A DNA stretch of 64,000 nucleotides from Chionoecetes opilio (taxonomy: Eukaryota; Arthropoda; Malacostraca; Decapoda; Majidae). Position numbers and translations under genes: made by a program. Where the stretch lies: positions 287,501 to 351,500 of the forward strand of contig JACEEZ010003598.1 of NCBI GenBank assembly GCA_016584305.1. The letters run 5' to 3'. Positions 21,250 through 32,392 of this stretch are shown here, piece after piece (the first letter of the stretch is position 1; every line of letters starts with the position of its first letter). The notes under the pieces are model-generated. The model saw only the letters and a program-made list of their open reading frames with translations. It had not been told where the DNA came from and ran no database searches.

Positions 21250-23780
21250 GGATTAGCAGTGTGATCAAATATTCAAATGCTTGAGTCTGCTCAAGAGTCA
21301 TTCTCTGACACACAGTGGTGTTATGAATCATAAATGTCTTGAGTGTGATAAAGATTTACTAGGAAGGATGTCCTCACCAGACACACCCTGACACAGTGGT
21401 GATAAAAATCATGAATTGTCTTGAGTGTGGGAAAATATTTATTACAAAGTATCTCCTCACCAGCCACCATGACACACAGTGGTGTTAAGAATTTTAAATG
21501 TCTAGAGTGTGGGAAAAGATTCACTGAAAAGAGTTCCCTCACCAGACACACCCTGACACACAGTGGCGTTAAGAATTTTAAATGTCTAGAGTGTGGGGAA
21601 AGATTTATTAGAAAGGATGCCCTCACCAGACACACCCTGACACACACTGGTGTTAAAAATCATGAATGTCTGGAGTGTGGGAAAAGATTCACTGAAAAGA
21701 TTAATCTTACCAGACACACCCTGATACACAGTGGCGTTAAGAATTTTAAATGTCTAGATTGTGGGAAAAGATTCACTGAAAAGGGTCACCTCACCACACA
21801 CACCCTGACACACAGTGGTATTAAAAATCATGAATGTCTAGAGTGTGGGAAAAGATTCACTGAAAGGAGTTCCCTCACTACACACACCCTGACACACAGT
21901 GGTTCTAATCTCAATATACACCCCTTTATACACACCGGCTCGAGGGACTTCAAGTGTGATATTTGTGGCAAGTGTTTCAAGACAAAGTGTATTATTGCCC
22001 GGCACATGAAGATCCATATTCCCAATCTTTGCCAGCTGCTCCGCTCGGCACAAACCCGGCTCCCTCCGGCATCCCCGAAGGTTCCCGCAGGACCAAGCGT
22101 TGCGTGTGCTGGCGAGAGTATTGCCGCAGAGGAGGCTGTTGGGGTGGGCAGCAGCATGAGTGGCCGGGAGCAGCAGGATCAGTCTGCCTCAGGTGTGGAG
22201 ATGCATAGGTGTGATGGCAAGAATCTCCTGGAGGCAGGCAGCTTAGGCCACAAAGCAGACAGTCAGCTGAAGGGCTAGCAGTGTGACAAAACATTCAAAT
22301 AAAGAGTAAGCTTGAGAGACATTCCTTGACACACAGTGGTGTTATGAATCATGAATGTCTTGAGTGTGGGAAAAGATTTACTAGCAAGAATACCCTCACC
22401 AGACACACCCTGATACACAGTGGTGTTAAAAATCATGAATGTCTAGAGTGTGGGAAAAATTTTATACCAGTTATAAACTCAATGAACACACCTTTATACA
22501 CACTGGATTGAGGGAGTTCAAGTGTGATATTTGTGCCAAGTGTTTCAAGACAAAAAGTGCTATTGCCCGGCCAAAGACTACTCTATACTGGACTTGCTAC
22601 TCATTTTGGGCTATTTCCAGTGGAGGCCAGTTTTGCGATTCCTGCCATTTTTGAACATCACTCCCTTTTCCCTTCCTATGGTTTATCAGTATATATGATA
22701 TACCGTTATCTTCGTAAATGTTTGTTCTATAATATTATCAAATAAAAAACAGTAAAATGCAATAAAGAAATGCCATTATGAGAGAGTTAAGAAATATGCA
22801 TGAACTTAATATTCACTTGAACTCATCGCCATTTAATATTTTGCGAGAAAACATTTTAGATGCTAGCGATAGAAAGAAGTGGATTTTCATTAGCTTTCCA
22901 TTGCTATATTTCGTTTTCTGATAAATGAAACATAGCCATGCATAAATTAGCGTTAACTAAAAAAATAACATCATCTATCGGGATAATTACCCGATGGATG
23001 ATGTTATTTATTTAGTTAACGCTAATTTATGCATGGTTCTATTCATTTATCAGAAAATGAAATATAGCAATGGAAAGTTACTTAAATTCCGCTTCTATTG
23101 ATATGTTGCATGTAAAAAGTCTTCACGCAAAATATCAAATTGCGATGAGTTTAAGTGAATATAAGTTCATGTATATTTATTCAGAGCCTCATAATGGAAT
23201 TTCTTTAGTGTATTTTACAGTTTTTTATTTGATAATATTATAGAACAAACATTCACGAAGATAACAGTGTATCATTTATACTGATATGCCATAGTCTACT
23301 GTATTCATGGAACACTTTTTTACTTGCCGATACGATTGATGATGTTTTTTTTGTAGTTAACGCTAATTTAGGCATGGTGGTAATTCATTTATCAGAAAAC
23401 GAAATATATCAATGGAAAGCTAATGAAAATCCGCTTCTTTCTATTGCTAGCATCTAAAATGTTTTCTTGCAAAATATTAAATGGCCAAGAGTTTTAAGTA
23501 TATATTGAGGTCATGCATATTTCTTCACTCTCTCACAATGGCATTTCTTTAGTGTATTTTACTGTTTTTTATTTGATAATATTATAGAACAAACAGTTAC
23601 GAAGATAACGGTATATCATATATACTGATAAACCTTAGGAAGGGAAATAGGGGTGATGTTCTAAAAGGGCAGGAATCGCAAAACTGGCCTCCACTGGTCA
23701 TGGGCGGGTTGGCGCGGGGCACGAGTACCAAGTCCAGTATAGAGTAGTCTTTGGCCCGGCACATGAAGATCCACTTTTGA
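21250..23780 (+). pseudogene. C2H2 zinc-finger gene, copy B, broken
   Basis: Homologous to 18273-19484. The 5' fingers (21260-21470) contain several small indels. 21469-22278 is open for five intact fingers, one finger with an internal deletion (SGSNLNIHPFIH) and FKCDICGKCFKTKCIIARH, then the leader-like linker ending in TAG at 22276 where copy A reads CAA. Two more fingers follow at 22340-22470, the second shifted in frame (GKNFIPVINS). The last finger is split after codons for AIAR by the foldback element at 22571; its remainder (HMKIHF, stop at 23778-23780) is on the far side. Confidence 0.88.
22571..23754. mobile_element. Foldback DNA transposon, 1184 bp, 5 bp target duplication
   Basis: Begins CCAAAGACTACTCTATACTG and ends with its exact reverse complement. 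Flanked by CCCGG at 22566-22570 and 23755-23759, where the undisrupted paralogue has a single CCCG(G/A). Inside are long inverted arms (GTTAACGCTAATTTATGCATG on both sides of a hairpin near 22950-23020) and a third partial arm at about 23340-23640. No ORF, so non-autonomous. It splits the last finger of the copy B gene. Confidence 0.92.
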
Positions 23781-23846
23781 GGTGGTGTGTTGTGTGGACA
23801 AGTGTGGTTGTACCCGTGGTTGTGGGAGGGTGTCCTGTGTGGCAAG

Positions 23847-24942
23847 CAGGGCTTGAAAACGAAATTCTTTTCAAATGGTTCGTTCCGATCAGAAACAGTA
23901 TTATTAAAGTTTCTTTTATCATTCCTCCTCCAAACATAACATTCCTGAACCGGTTAGAAAGAAATGAAAACCGGTTAGAACGTCATTCTCAAACCCTGTA
24001 TTGAATATGCTATTAGCCCTAATAGATAATCATGCCTATACATGACTACATTCTTATAGATGGCAATAAAGCCATACATTTCATGGTCCACAGTATCCAA
24101 TGAAATCAAACCCTTAGATGCCGTAAGAACTATATTATCATACGACTTAAATAAGGCAACACATTTACATATACAATGCAGGAAGCGTAGTGTAGGAGTC
24201 TGCAATCTCAGTTGCCGTAAAGACATTAATCACTAATTATTAATATTATATAGCAAAAAATATATTAACTCTTAATATCACCAGCCCACTAATTATATAA
24301 ACCTAATCAATGAAATCAATGACTACATGTGGTACTCCAAGGACTCGAACTTAGGACACTCACACTGAAATTTGCCGCACCAAATATTAGGCTATGAACA
24401 CAGTTAAAAGTTTAAACACATACTCACGATATATTATCCATTTTAAATACTGGATATTAATCTAAGCATGTTCTTAAACCCAGCTGCAGTATCATAGCTA
24501 CATGATTGCACAAATGGAAAGTGTAATAAAATAAGTGAACGTGATGCATATCACTAAGACAAAAATTCATAATTATAAAAGGTAAAAAATAGTTACTCAT
24601 CACAAATTAAATGAAAAGTGGTGAATGTGATACTATTTGAAACAAAACCACATCGTCAATTGCCAAGTGAACAAATACAGTAGACTTAATTGATGTATGT
24701 ATGTAATACAGATGTATTTACTTAAATCATTTGGCTACTGGAAGTAAATATCTATTATTGACCAAATATGGCATGGAACCAAAAAAATATTGTTATTAAC
24801 CGGTTACAGAGATTTTAAAAAAGGGTTTTTGCTCCGAAACAGTAAATATTATAACACTTTCATTTCCGTTTTTGTTCCGAGCATAATTTCGTTCGTTTTC
24901 GTTTTTAGTTTTCGTTCCGGCTTAAACTGTTTCGAAGCCCTT
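23847..24942. mobile_element. hAT-like non-autonomous element, 1096 bp
   Basis: The left end CAGGGCTTGAAAACG and right end CTGTTTCGAAGCCCTT are related inverted termini, flanked by GTGGCAAG (23839-23846) and GTGGCAAT (24943-24950), 7 of 8 matching. It lies in the 3' region of the zinc-finger gene and predates the duplication because copy A has it at the same site. Confidence 0.75.
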
Positions 24943-25063
24943 GTGGCAATGGGTGGTGGTGGTGGGCAGTGTGTTACATGTGTGGTGGCATCCATTCCCT
25001 TGTGTTCTGTAAGGGAGTAATGGCCCCAGCAATTGTAGGGTTAGTAGTGCAGATGTGACTTTC

Positions 25064-25069
25064 AATAAA
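25064..25069 (+). terminator. Possible polyadenylation signal AATAAA
   Basis: Canonical hexamer in sequence that would be the 3' UTR of the zinc-finger gene family once the hAT insertion is removed. Functional use is inferred. Confidence 0.4.
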
Positions 25070-25254
25070 TGTGTGTGCCTGGTAAAACCTTTGTGTGTAT
25101 ATCTTCAGGGTTGATGTCACAGTTATTTGATAATTTTCCTCATCTCAAGGAGCACCAAGGTAACAACATTGCTGACCAAGAAAGTGTTCCTATTGTACAG
25201 TGGTTGTGGTGTTCCTTCCCTTTGCAGTTGTACAAGAGTGTCATGCTGATATAG

Positions 25255-25490
25255 ATGGTGAAGGGTGGGTGACATGTAGGGTGGTGGGTGCTTATAGGGT
25301 GGTGAATGATTGGAATGGACTCAGTCGTCAGGTGGTCTATGCGGAGTCTATTGGGGTCTTTAAAAGGAATCTGGATACATTCATGGATGGGGAAGAGAGG
25401 TGGATATAGGTAGAGTTAAGTAACAGGAACTACCTCGTGTAGGTCTCACGGCCTCTTGTAGCTTCCTTATTTTCTGATGTTCTTATGAAG
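25255..25490 (+). mobile_element. CR1-like LINE 3' end with ORF2 C-terminus
   Basis: Encodes [20 protein letters not shown] and FKRNLDTFMDGEERWI then a stop, the usual C-terminal tail of non-LTR reverse transcriptases. The 3' UTR follows (GTAGGTCTCACGGCCTCTTG) and ends CTTATTTTCTGATGTTCTTATG. Repeats of an 8 bp TTCTTATG-type unit at the 3' end resemble CR1-clade termini; the clade is inference. At least nine truncated copies lie in this window. Confidence 0.82.
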
Positions 25491-25896
25491 GTGCAGTACA
25501 GTAAACCCTGGAATAGGATAAGGAAAAGGTCCATCCAAGGGTGACCTCAGCACACACACCCTGACACACAGTGGTCTTAAGAATTTTAAATGTCTAGAGC
25601 AGCATTTCCCAACCTGGGGGAAATTTCAGGATTTTAAAGGGAAAATTTATCCTGAAGGACATATAAATTACTAGCATTTAGTAGAAAACAGCATCACTTA
25701 GGATATGGCTATTGACTTTTCTTCAAGTATATATAGAAGTAGAGGTTAGTGTCTATATCAGAGGTTCTCAAACTTCACCGGACGGCGGCGCACTAGATTA
25801 TATCTTGGACTTCGGCGGCGCAGCAGCTATAATATATATATATATATATATCACAGGAATGGACATAAGGAAATAATGCGTAAATAAACTGCTATG

Positions 25897-28020
25897 TTAC
25901 AACAATAACATAGCTGATCCGTGGGACACGTGTGCCTGCCTGCCTGGAGTTGCATATCCGCTGTTAGGAGGGACAGTTGACAGACACACTCTCATTTCCT
26001 CTTCAACAGCCAGCAATTTATTCCTTTTCTTAGTTTTTATATTTGTGAAGGCTGAGAATCCCAGTTCACACAGATATGAGGTTGAAAATTGCAAGAGTAT
26101 TTTCTGGGCCCTTTTGGGTATATGTGGGTGTTCGTTTTTCATTTGAATCCAGAAGCTTTCTAATGTCATATCCAGATATTGCAGTTTTAGTGTGCGGTCA
26201 TTACGGATGTTGATTAGTTCCTCTTCTTCAAGGATGCTAAGTTGTGGCTTGCTCAAGGGATCGTGAACGAATGGATTTCTCAGCCAGTCATAACTTTCAA
26301 CAGATATATTTGGGAAATATTTTTCTATGTTCCTTCCTAGGCTTTCAAGGTGCTGCTTAATGAGTGGAACAATGTCTGTATATTTAGCTTCAGCAGTCTT
26401 TTGAAACATGTCAATCTTGCCTTCACTCACCCTTTCATTCCAGAGCCTAATTTTTTCTACCAAGGCTTTCATTTTGTCAGAAGATGTTACCATATTTTCA
26501 TTTATTCCTTGCATACTTGCATTAACCTTGTTCAGAAGTTGAAATATGTCTGCCAAGTAGCATAATTTTGCACTCCAAATTTCATCAGCAAGTAATTCGC
26601 AGAATTCAGTTTTCTCCTCAAGGGTAAAGAAAAGGAGCATTTCCTCTCTCAGTTCATGCACCCAGGATAACACTTTGCCTCTTGATAACCACCGGACTTC
26701 TGTGTGGAGGAGAAGACCTTCGTGAGGAGATCCCATTTCTTCACAAAGCATGGAAAATAGTCTTGACTGCTTTGGTCTGCTTTTAAGAAAGTTTACCATT
26801 TTCACAACATCATCAAGAACAAACTTTAATTCTTGTCCGAGTGTTTTAGCAACAAGAGCTTCACGGTGCAAGAAACAGTGGGTAGTAATCAAATCTGGGT
26901 TCTCCTTGACTAAGGACACAAAACCTTTTACCGATCCCACCATGGATGTACAGCCATCTGTGCAAATTCCTACACATAATTTCCATGACTAGTCCTTTTC
27001 TTTCAAGTATTCTGTCACTAGAAAATATCTCCTGTCCTGTGGTTTGCACCAGTTCTTTGCAGCATAAGAAATGTTCAGTTATTTTGTTATCAGCAACATA
27101 ACGGATGAACACTAGTAACTGAGGTTTTCCTCCAATGTCTGTTGATTCATCCGCTTGTAAAGCATACATTTTACCTTTCACGAGTTCACACACACTTTTT
27201 TCAATATCAGACGACATGTCCTTGATTCGTCTACCAATTTTGTCGTCTGAGAGGGGAATTTTTTTCACTTCCTTTTCAGCCTCATCCCCAAACAATGTTT
27301 TCACCACAGTACAGCAAGCTGGAAGGAAGTATGACTGCAATTGAATGGGGTTTAATTTGTTTTGCTGTATGCTCTGCCACTAAATAGCTTGCTTTCTGTG
27401 CCTTTTCTGCCACCTTCATCTTTTTCTCAAACCCAAGCCTTTGTTGTTTGTTATCTTTCAAGAGTCTTTTAAAGTAATCTATAGGCTTCTGAGAGAGGTG
27501 ACTATGTTTTGTTGTTAAATGTCTTCATTTTCATAGGAGTCATAGATTCATTTGATAGTTCAATGCCGCAAACAACACATTTTGGCTTTGGACCATTTTC
27601 ATCATCACAGCAAGTGAACCCAAGTCCAAGATAACTGTCGTTATACAGGCGAAATGACTTACTGCGGTTACTTTTGCTGGCACGTGTCGTCGTTTTGACC
27701 ACGCTTAGACCTGGATGGCAAAACTCTCTTTCATCTGTCACTTCTCTTTGCCCGCTCGGACCTGCACGACAACGGTCACTTTCAACTGTCACTTCACTTT
27801 GCCAGCACGGATCTGTACGACTATGTTCATTTTCAACTGTCACTTCACTTTCTTCACTTTCCACACTAGGGTCTGGACGAGAGGACTCACTTTCAACAGT
27901 TATTACTGTTACTTCGCCTTCGGTGCCTTCGACACATTTACATTTTGATTCATGATCAACTGTGACTTCACCGCTATTGCCTTCAGTATACTTTCGCTTT
28001 TTAGTGAGGTACTTATCCAT
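25897..28020 (-). pseudogene. hAT transposase / ZBED5-like protein, frameshifted
   Basis: Starts MDKYLTKKRKYTEG at 28020. An acidic Ser/Glu-rich linker with repeated SEVTVE precedes a BED-type finger (FTCCDDENGPKPKCVVCG, its HxxxxH half RHLTTKH in the next frame). The middle block has YALQADESTDIGGKPQLLVFIRY with the first catalytic Asp, then CTDGCTSMVGSVKGFVSLV with the second, THCFLHREAL (CxxH) and LLLHTEVRWLSRGKVL. The C-terminal dimerisation region is YLCELGFSAFTNIKTKKRNK. The pieces 28020-27502, 27500-26861 and 26943-25897 lie in different frames, so at least two frameshifts. The family includes domesticated genes, but here the inverted ends and breaks favour a dead transposon. Confidence 0.88.
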
Positions 28021-28625
28021 TTTTTAAGCTTGGACCTCATTAACACCACAACAGCGATACTTACCGAGGCTCACGGCTACACTGACCACGGGAGGTGCCT
28101 ACCCAATGCTCTGCCTACATGTGTTGCCAAATTATACATGTTATTTATCGATCGGCGTTCACGTAAATCACGTCAAACAGTCAAACTTGCATAAAGCCTA
28201 CTGATATACGTATGCATCAGTTTCTATTCATCATCCTTTTTCCTTTTATATGTCGCTAAAAACAATTCACATGAACGTGTGATAAAACTAGTAAGTTGGT
28301 AACTCAGTAACACCAGCAGGCTGCGGCTCAGACTGGTGCAGTACGTGTACAGTACTCGTTCAACACGTATTGTGGTGGAAGCGGGAAGTATTTTTTTTAA
28401 GCATTAATAACTTATTTATTTATTCTCTATTTCTTACTTTATCCATCTACCCAAAGTACTTATACTATTATTAAAAGGACCTTGCATCTACCTGCCTAGT
28501 TACATATTAACTCATTCATTTACGATTTTCCATCTTCAATATAAAAAACAAAGACTGCGACCTCAAAGTGCAAAATACAGTAAAAGTCTTATAACTCGGC
28601 ACTGTATAACTCGGAATTTGATATA

Positions 28626-30414
28626 CAGGAAAATACCTTTTATCCGGATATATCCGGACTTCCGGGTAGCCGGTTAATGGAAAAGTCCGGTTAATGGGTA
28701 AGTATACTTACGAAAGATGCATTTACTAAAAATAAACATAATATTGTATGATTGTTTCTCTTACCTAATTAGTAGATCATTGTAGAACTGTAATTCACCA
28801 TAAATAGACATGCCCAGCCCAACATAGCACTCCTGTTCTTGTTGACTATGCACGTATAAATGACACTCCCGTAATGTAGTACCGTAAATTATAAACTAAA
28901 GAAACTCAACTGCGTATATGCAAAGACTTAACACAAAATTATATACTAAGGGAACACTTTTTTTTCTTCTATTTTATTTGTTTATTGTACTTACTGTATT
29001 TGTTTAGGGCTAGGCAGTCTGGTCAGAAAACTCCAGGTCCGGGTCATCTGGGTTGTCTGACAGTGGTGATAGTGGCTCATCAGGCACTGAGTCTTGGACA
29101 GATGATGGTCCAGGCACAGCAGGATCGGCTGTAGTTGATGGCCCCGGCACAGATACTGGCGCTTGTCTTTGTTTCATTGCGCGGGCGAACATTGTTTTGA
29201 TATCGGTCTGCTTGAGTGCTTTGCGACGTTCATGTAAAGTCTTGTTTTGTAACATTATAAGTTACATGACTTCTTGTAGAGATATAAATTGGTGACGTTG
29301 TGCAAAGTTGATGTAATTTTGTAAGCCGTTAAGTGCTGATTCCCATGACACTTTAACGGTTTCATCTTCCTCCTCACTTTCGCTCCCAGACGTTACCTGC
29401 TCATTTTCATTTTTTACGGCTGCAATTATTTGGTCGTCATCCTTACTCATTGTCACAGAAATATCTTCATCAACTGCAAGCCACTCATCTAGTATATTTT
29501 CATCCATTCCTGCCATGTCGATGTGAGAGTCTTTGGAAGCCATCAGCTCACGGATTTGATCATATACTTTGTCTGACTCGTCCTCAGTAACTGTCGGGAA
29601 TCCTTCGAATTCGGGTTCGTCCGATTTCTCACCAATGTCCATGACTTGGGGCCATAATTTGCGCCAGCTTCGCTGCAGAGTGATTGGCTTTACACTATCC
29701 CATGCAAAAGACAACATGTATATGGCATCCTTGATGATGATTGTTTTTTGGAATTCAGGAATGGTGCCCTCATAATTCACAAGGCGTCTCATGAAATCTC
29801 TACGGTACAACATTTTAGCATTTTGGATAACGCCCTGATCCATCGGCTGCAAGATACTGGTCACATTAGGGGGCAGGTAAATCACAAAAATATTTCCGCT
29901 TCTTAACTTGTCTGCAGGAGGATGAGCTTTACAATTGTCAAGAAAAAGCACAATTGTAGTGTTTTCAGGACGTCCCGTTTTTCTTAAATGTTCTTTTACA
30001 CTAGGGACAAATACATGAAAAAACCACCAGGTAAATATTTCAGCATCTATCCATGAACTTTTCTGGTTTTTGTAGTCAACTGGAAGGTGTACAATTCCCT
30101 TCAGGCAGCGAGGCTTCCCATACTTGCCGATCACCAATAACTTTACCCTGTGAGTACCGGTGCCATGAGTACCGGTCGTCGGGTAGCACTGACCTTGCCC
30201 ACGGACTGATAAACACTGAATTATCATAGCGCATGGCGCATTATGGCGGGAATAAACAGGTGGCGATAGGTGGCGCTCATGTCTACGGCGGCAAAATTAA
30301 AAGTTAAATATTTCGTTACTTTTTTATTTTTTAATACTATTTACTTACCTGCCACAAATTCCGGTTATTGGGTTATTCCGGTTGTTGGGTATCCGGATAA
30401 AAGGTATTTTCCTG
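28626..30414 (-). mobile_element. Tigger-like element (inner), perfect 25 bp inverted ends
   Basis: Ends begin CAGGAAAATACCTTTTATCC, identical on both sides over 25 bp, flanked by TA at 28624-28625 and 30415-30416. Inserted into a TA of the outer pogo element. Carries a truncated transposase at 29010-30227. Confidence 0.93.
29010..30227 (-). pseudogene. Tigger/DDE-1 transposase, N-terminally truncated with a nonsense codon
   Basis: The DDE domain is clear: GTHRVKLLVIGKYGKPRCLK, then TTIVLFLDNCKAHPPADKLR with the second catalytic Asp, and IYLPPNVTSILQPMDQGVIQ with the third. The N-terminal HTH/CENP-B region and the first Asp are absent; the preceding ORF sequence is unrelated, so this is an internal-deletion derivative. 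Downstream the frame is cut by TAA at 29264-29262 and resumes in the same frame for a Pro/Ser/Asp-rich tail to 29010. Not functional. Confidence 0.9.
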
Positions 30415-30434
30415 TAACTCGGCATGGCAAAGAC

Positions 30435-30440
<6 letters not shown>

Positions 30441-30472
<32 letters not shown>

Positions 30473-30709
30473 TATTATTTATTTATTTTTATTTTTTATA
30501 TACCACCTATGCCTATAGCGCGTGTAGGCAGTGAGCTCCAGGGGTGGGATGGTAGGCCCTGGAGGCTCACTCGATGGTTGGCCCTCGCCCGTGGTGGCGC
30601 AGGCAGGATTCTTATCATGTAGTGACGCCTGTGATTAGAGGCTCATGCCGCCCCCTGTGTCCTCCCATGCACTCGCAGTTGAAGGTAGAGTTAATGGACA
30701 TGGCATAGT
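30441..30709 (-). mobile_element. SINE family 1, 5'-truncated
   Basis: A poly-T run (30441-30467) followed by the reverse complement of the SINE body at 5908-6120 (GCGCCACCACGGGCGAGG, CATGAGCCTCTAATCACAGG equivalents). The tRNA head is missing. Inserted in the outer pogo element. Confidence 0.85.
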
Positions 30710-31117
30710 GTTGCAGTAATTAAGTGCTCAAGTGATGTAAAATTAAGTTGTACAGTACTGTATACAATACAGTACAGAGTTGTGATTATAGTGATTAAAG
30801 TGATACCAGGGTTAAAATGCGACAGAGTCCCCCTAACATCTTCTACATGTTACAACAAGGCTCCCCTCTCCTTGGATTACATGCCTGCTGCTACCCGTTC
30901 ATTGGTAAGTGTAGTTCTTATGCTTTTACAGTATACTGTATTTTTTTTTTTTTTCCCCCCCATATCAGAGGAGGACATTGCATAACTCGGCACATTGAAT
31001 AACTCGGCAAGGGCCAGAGCCCCTATCGTGCTCAGTTATAAGGCTTTTACTGTACCCATATCTATGAAAAATTACATGGCGCACCTAGGGGATTCCCACG
31101 GCGCACAGTTTGAGAAT

Positions 31118-31633
31118 CACTGGTACCTTGACTTACGAGTTTTCCGAATTACGAGCAGTCGCTCGGTCGATTTTTTGCTTTGAGTTGTGAGCCAAAATCC
31201 GAGTTACGAGCGAGCTTCAGATACGCCGCCGCTAGTTGGCGAAGCGAACGCCATAACATCCGCCCAGCATCCTGCGTCTCACTCATTCACTTCACGTGGT
31301 TACCTCGCCGTAGAAGCATCTCTGTTGTGTTGTGCTCACACAGGCGAATGCAAATGGCGGAGGGTGAGTGCAGTACGTTTAGCGGCAGTTCCACCCACAG
31401 CTGTTTCCAACAGCTAATACACAGTGTAAACACTGGCGAATGCAAATGGCGGAGGGTGAGTGCAGCCAGTCATATAGGTACAGTAAAAAAATTGTGGTGG
31501 TTTTTTGGGGGCTGGAACGGATTAATGGTATTTCAATTAATTTCAATGGGGAAAATTGATTTTATATACGAGCAAATTGAGTTACGAGCTCGATTCAATG
31601 AACTAATTAAACTCGTAAGCCAAGGTATCACTG
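31118..31633. mobile_element. Tigger-like MITE, TTACGAG-rich
   Basis: The left end CACTGGTACCTTGACTTACG and right end CGTAAGCCAAGGTATCACTG are inverted repeats; the right is followed by TA. GCGAATGCAAATGGCGGAGG is directly repeated inside at 31343 and 31437. It abuts the right end of the hAT element, so exact borders are uncertain. Confidence 0.75.
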
Positions 31634-31715
31634 TACTTGTATTATTAAGCAAGTAAATTTTGTGTTTTGGCCACTTTTTTCCTTGTCCACATGAAAGGGG
31701 AAATCCAGATGGTTG

Positions 31716-31882
31716 GACCCATCAGGGTGGCTCAGTTGGTAGAGCTGTGGGCTCGCGTGCAGTGTCCCTGCATTCAGTCAGCGGTTCGAGCCCACCAGGT
31801 TTGTCCTGGCGTGGTGGCGCTTTGTATAGTCAATAACCTTGTCGTTGGTACTTCCAGTGTCTAGAAAGGATCAAAGTATCTT
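31716..31882 (+). mobile_element. tRNA-derived SINE (family 2), 13 bp target duplication
   Basis: 167 bp flanked by ATCCAGATGGTTG at 31703-31715 and 31883-31895. The A box TGGCTCAGTTGG and B box GGTTCGAGCCC mark a tRNA-like head; the body includes GGCGTGGTGGCGCTTTGTAT and the tail GGATCAAAGTATCTT. A second copy at 59236-61080 is split by another insertion. Confidence 0.9.
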
Positions 31883-32156
31883 ATCCAGATGGTTGAACTG
31901 GTTGAAGGGGGAAACAACAGAACAAAGGTTGGGAACCAACCCTATTTAGGTCTAGGTTCAGGTCTAGAGTGTGGGAAAAGATTACCTGAAAAGAGTTCCC
32001 TCACCAAACACACCCTGACACACAGTGGTAAAATTATGAATGTCTTGAGTGTGGGAGTTTTTTTTATACCAGTTCTTATCTCAATGATCACACCTTTAAA
32101 GAGTGACTTGTTTCCCCTTCAAATTGCTGTGACAATGTTACAATGGAGTTTAGGAG

Positions 32157-32385
32157 AGCCGTTCTTAACCTAGGGGGGCGTGAGCCAAGAGAGGAAAAGG
32201 AAGAACTGTCAAGTATTTAACTTGAAGCTCAGGCTTCACTTTAACATGAAGCTCTGCGCGAGGGTGAGCGAAGAAGTCGCCACAGAGAAGCAAGTGTCTA
32301 AAAAACTCTGCGGTGACGCCTTTACTAATGACGCCCCAGTTTCACTAACTCCACAGACTTTTATACATGCAATATAATTTTTTGT
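32157..32385. mobile_element. hAT-like fragment related to 39867-41236
   Basis: GTTCTTAACCTAGGGGGGCGTGAGCC and the following sequence to TTTACTAATGACGCC are the reverse complement of 39850-40018. TAACCTAGGGGGGCGTG at its end is the sequence multiplied into the C-rich array at 40 kb. Confidence 0.6.
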
Positions 32386-32392
32386 TGTAAGA

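Larger units (their letters stand above)
20807..24573 (+). repeat. Segmental duplication, copy B
   Basis: Counterpart of 17813-20281, interrupted by the 1184 bp foldback element at 22571-23754. Carries the pseudogenised zinc-finger gene and the start of the hAT-like element, whose remaining part and right flank also survive here. Confidence 0.88.
28578..31052. mobile_element. pogo-type element (outer), TA duplication
   Basis: The left end CAGTAAAAGTCTTATAACT and right end AGTTATAAGGCTTTTACTG match at 18 of 19 bases, flanked by TA at 28576-28577 and 31053-31054. AACTCGGCA is repeated near both ends. It is interrupted by an inner element (28626-30414) and a SINE (30441-30709). Confidence 0.88.
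25759..31122 (-). mobile_element. ZBED5-like hAT transposon
   Basis: The left end CAGAGGTTCTCAAACTT and right end GTTTGAGAATCACTG are inverted partners typical of Charlie-type hATs; GGCGGCGCAC and GGCGCAC are subterminal. The transposase is on the minus strand at 25897-28020. A 2.5 kb pogo element (28578-31052) sits near the right end. The flanking 8-mers do not match, possibly because another MITE begins at the right end. Confidence 0.75.
25600..31961. mobile_element. Composite hAT-type insertion with 8 bp target duplication
   Basis: Flanked by GTCTAGAG at 25592-25599 and 31962-31969. The left end CAGCATTTCCCAACCTGGGG resembles hAT termini; near the right end GGTTGGGAACCAAC is the inverted relative, though about 20 extra bases separate it from the duplication. 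It contains the further nested elements listed separately. Confidence 0.7.
25545..32104 (+). pseudogene. Zinc-finger remnant (copy C) split by a 6.4 kb insertion
   Basis: 25545-25599 reads HTLTHSGLKNFKCLE-like sequence ending GTCTAGAG; 31970-32104 continues TGTGGGAAAAGATT...CACCAAACACACCCTGAC through another decayed finger. Joined across the insertion, the two halves match the finger arrays at 18-22 kb. Frameshifts and the insertion make it non-functional. Confidence 0.85.

Noticed and set aside
25897..28020. Domesticated ZBED5-type host gene
   Set aside because: At least two frameshifts and flanking hAT inverted ends argue for a dead transposon.
31716..31790. Possible tRNA gene (TGGCTCAGTTGG ... 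GGTTCGAGCCC)
   Set aside because: A and B boxes are present but the cloverleaf arms do not close; body, tail and 13 bp duplications mark a SINE.
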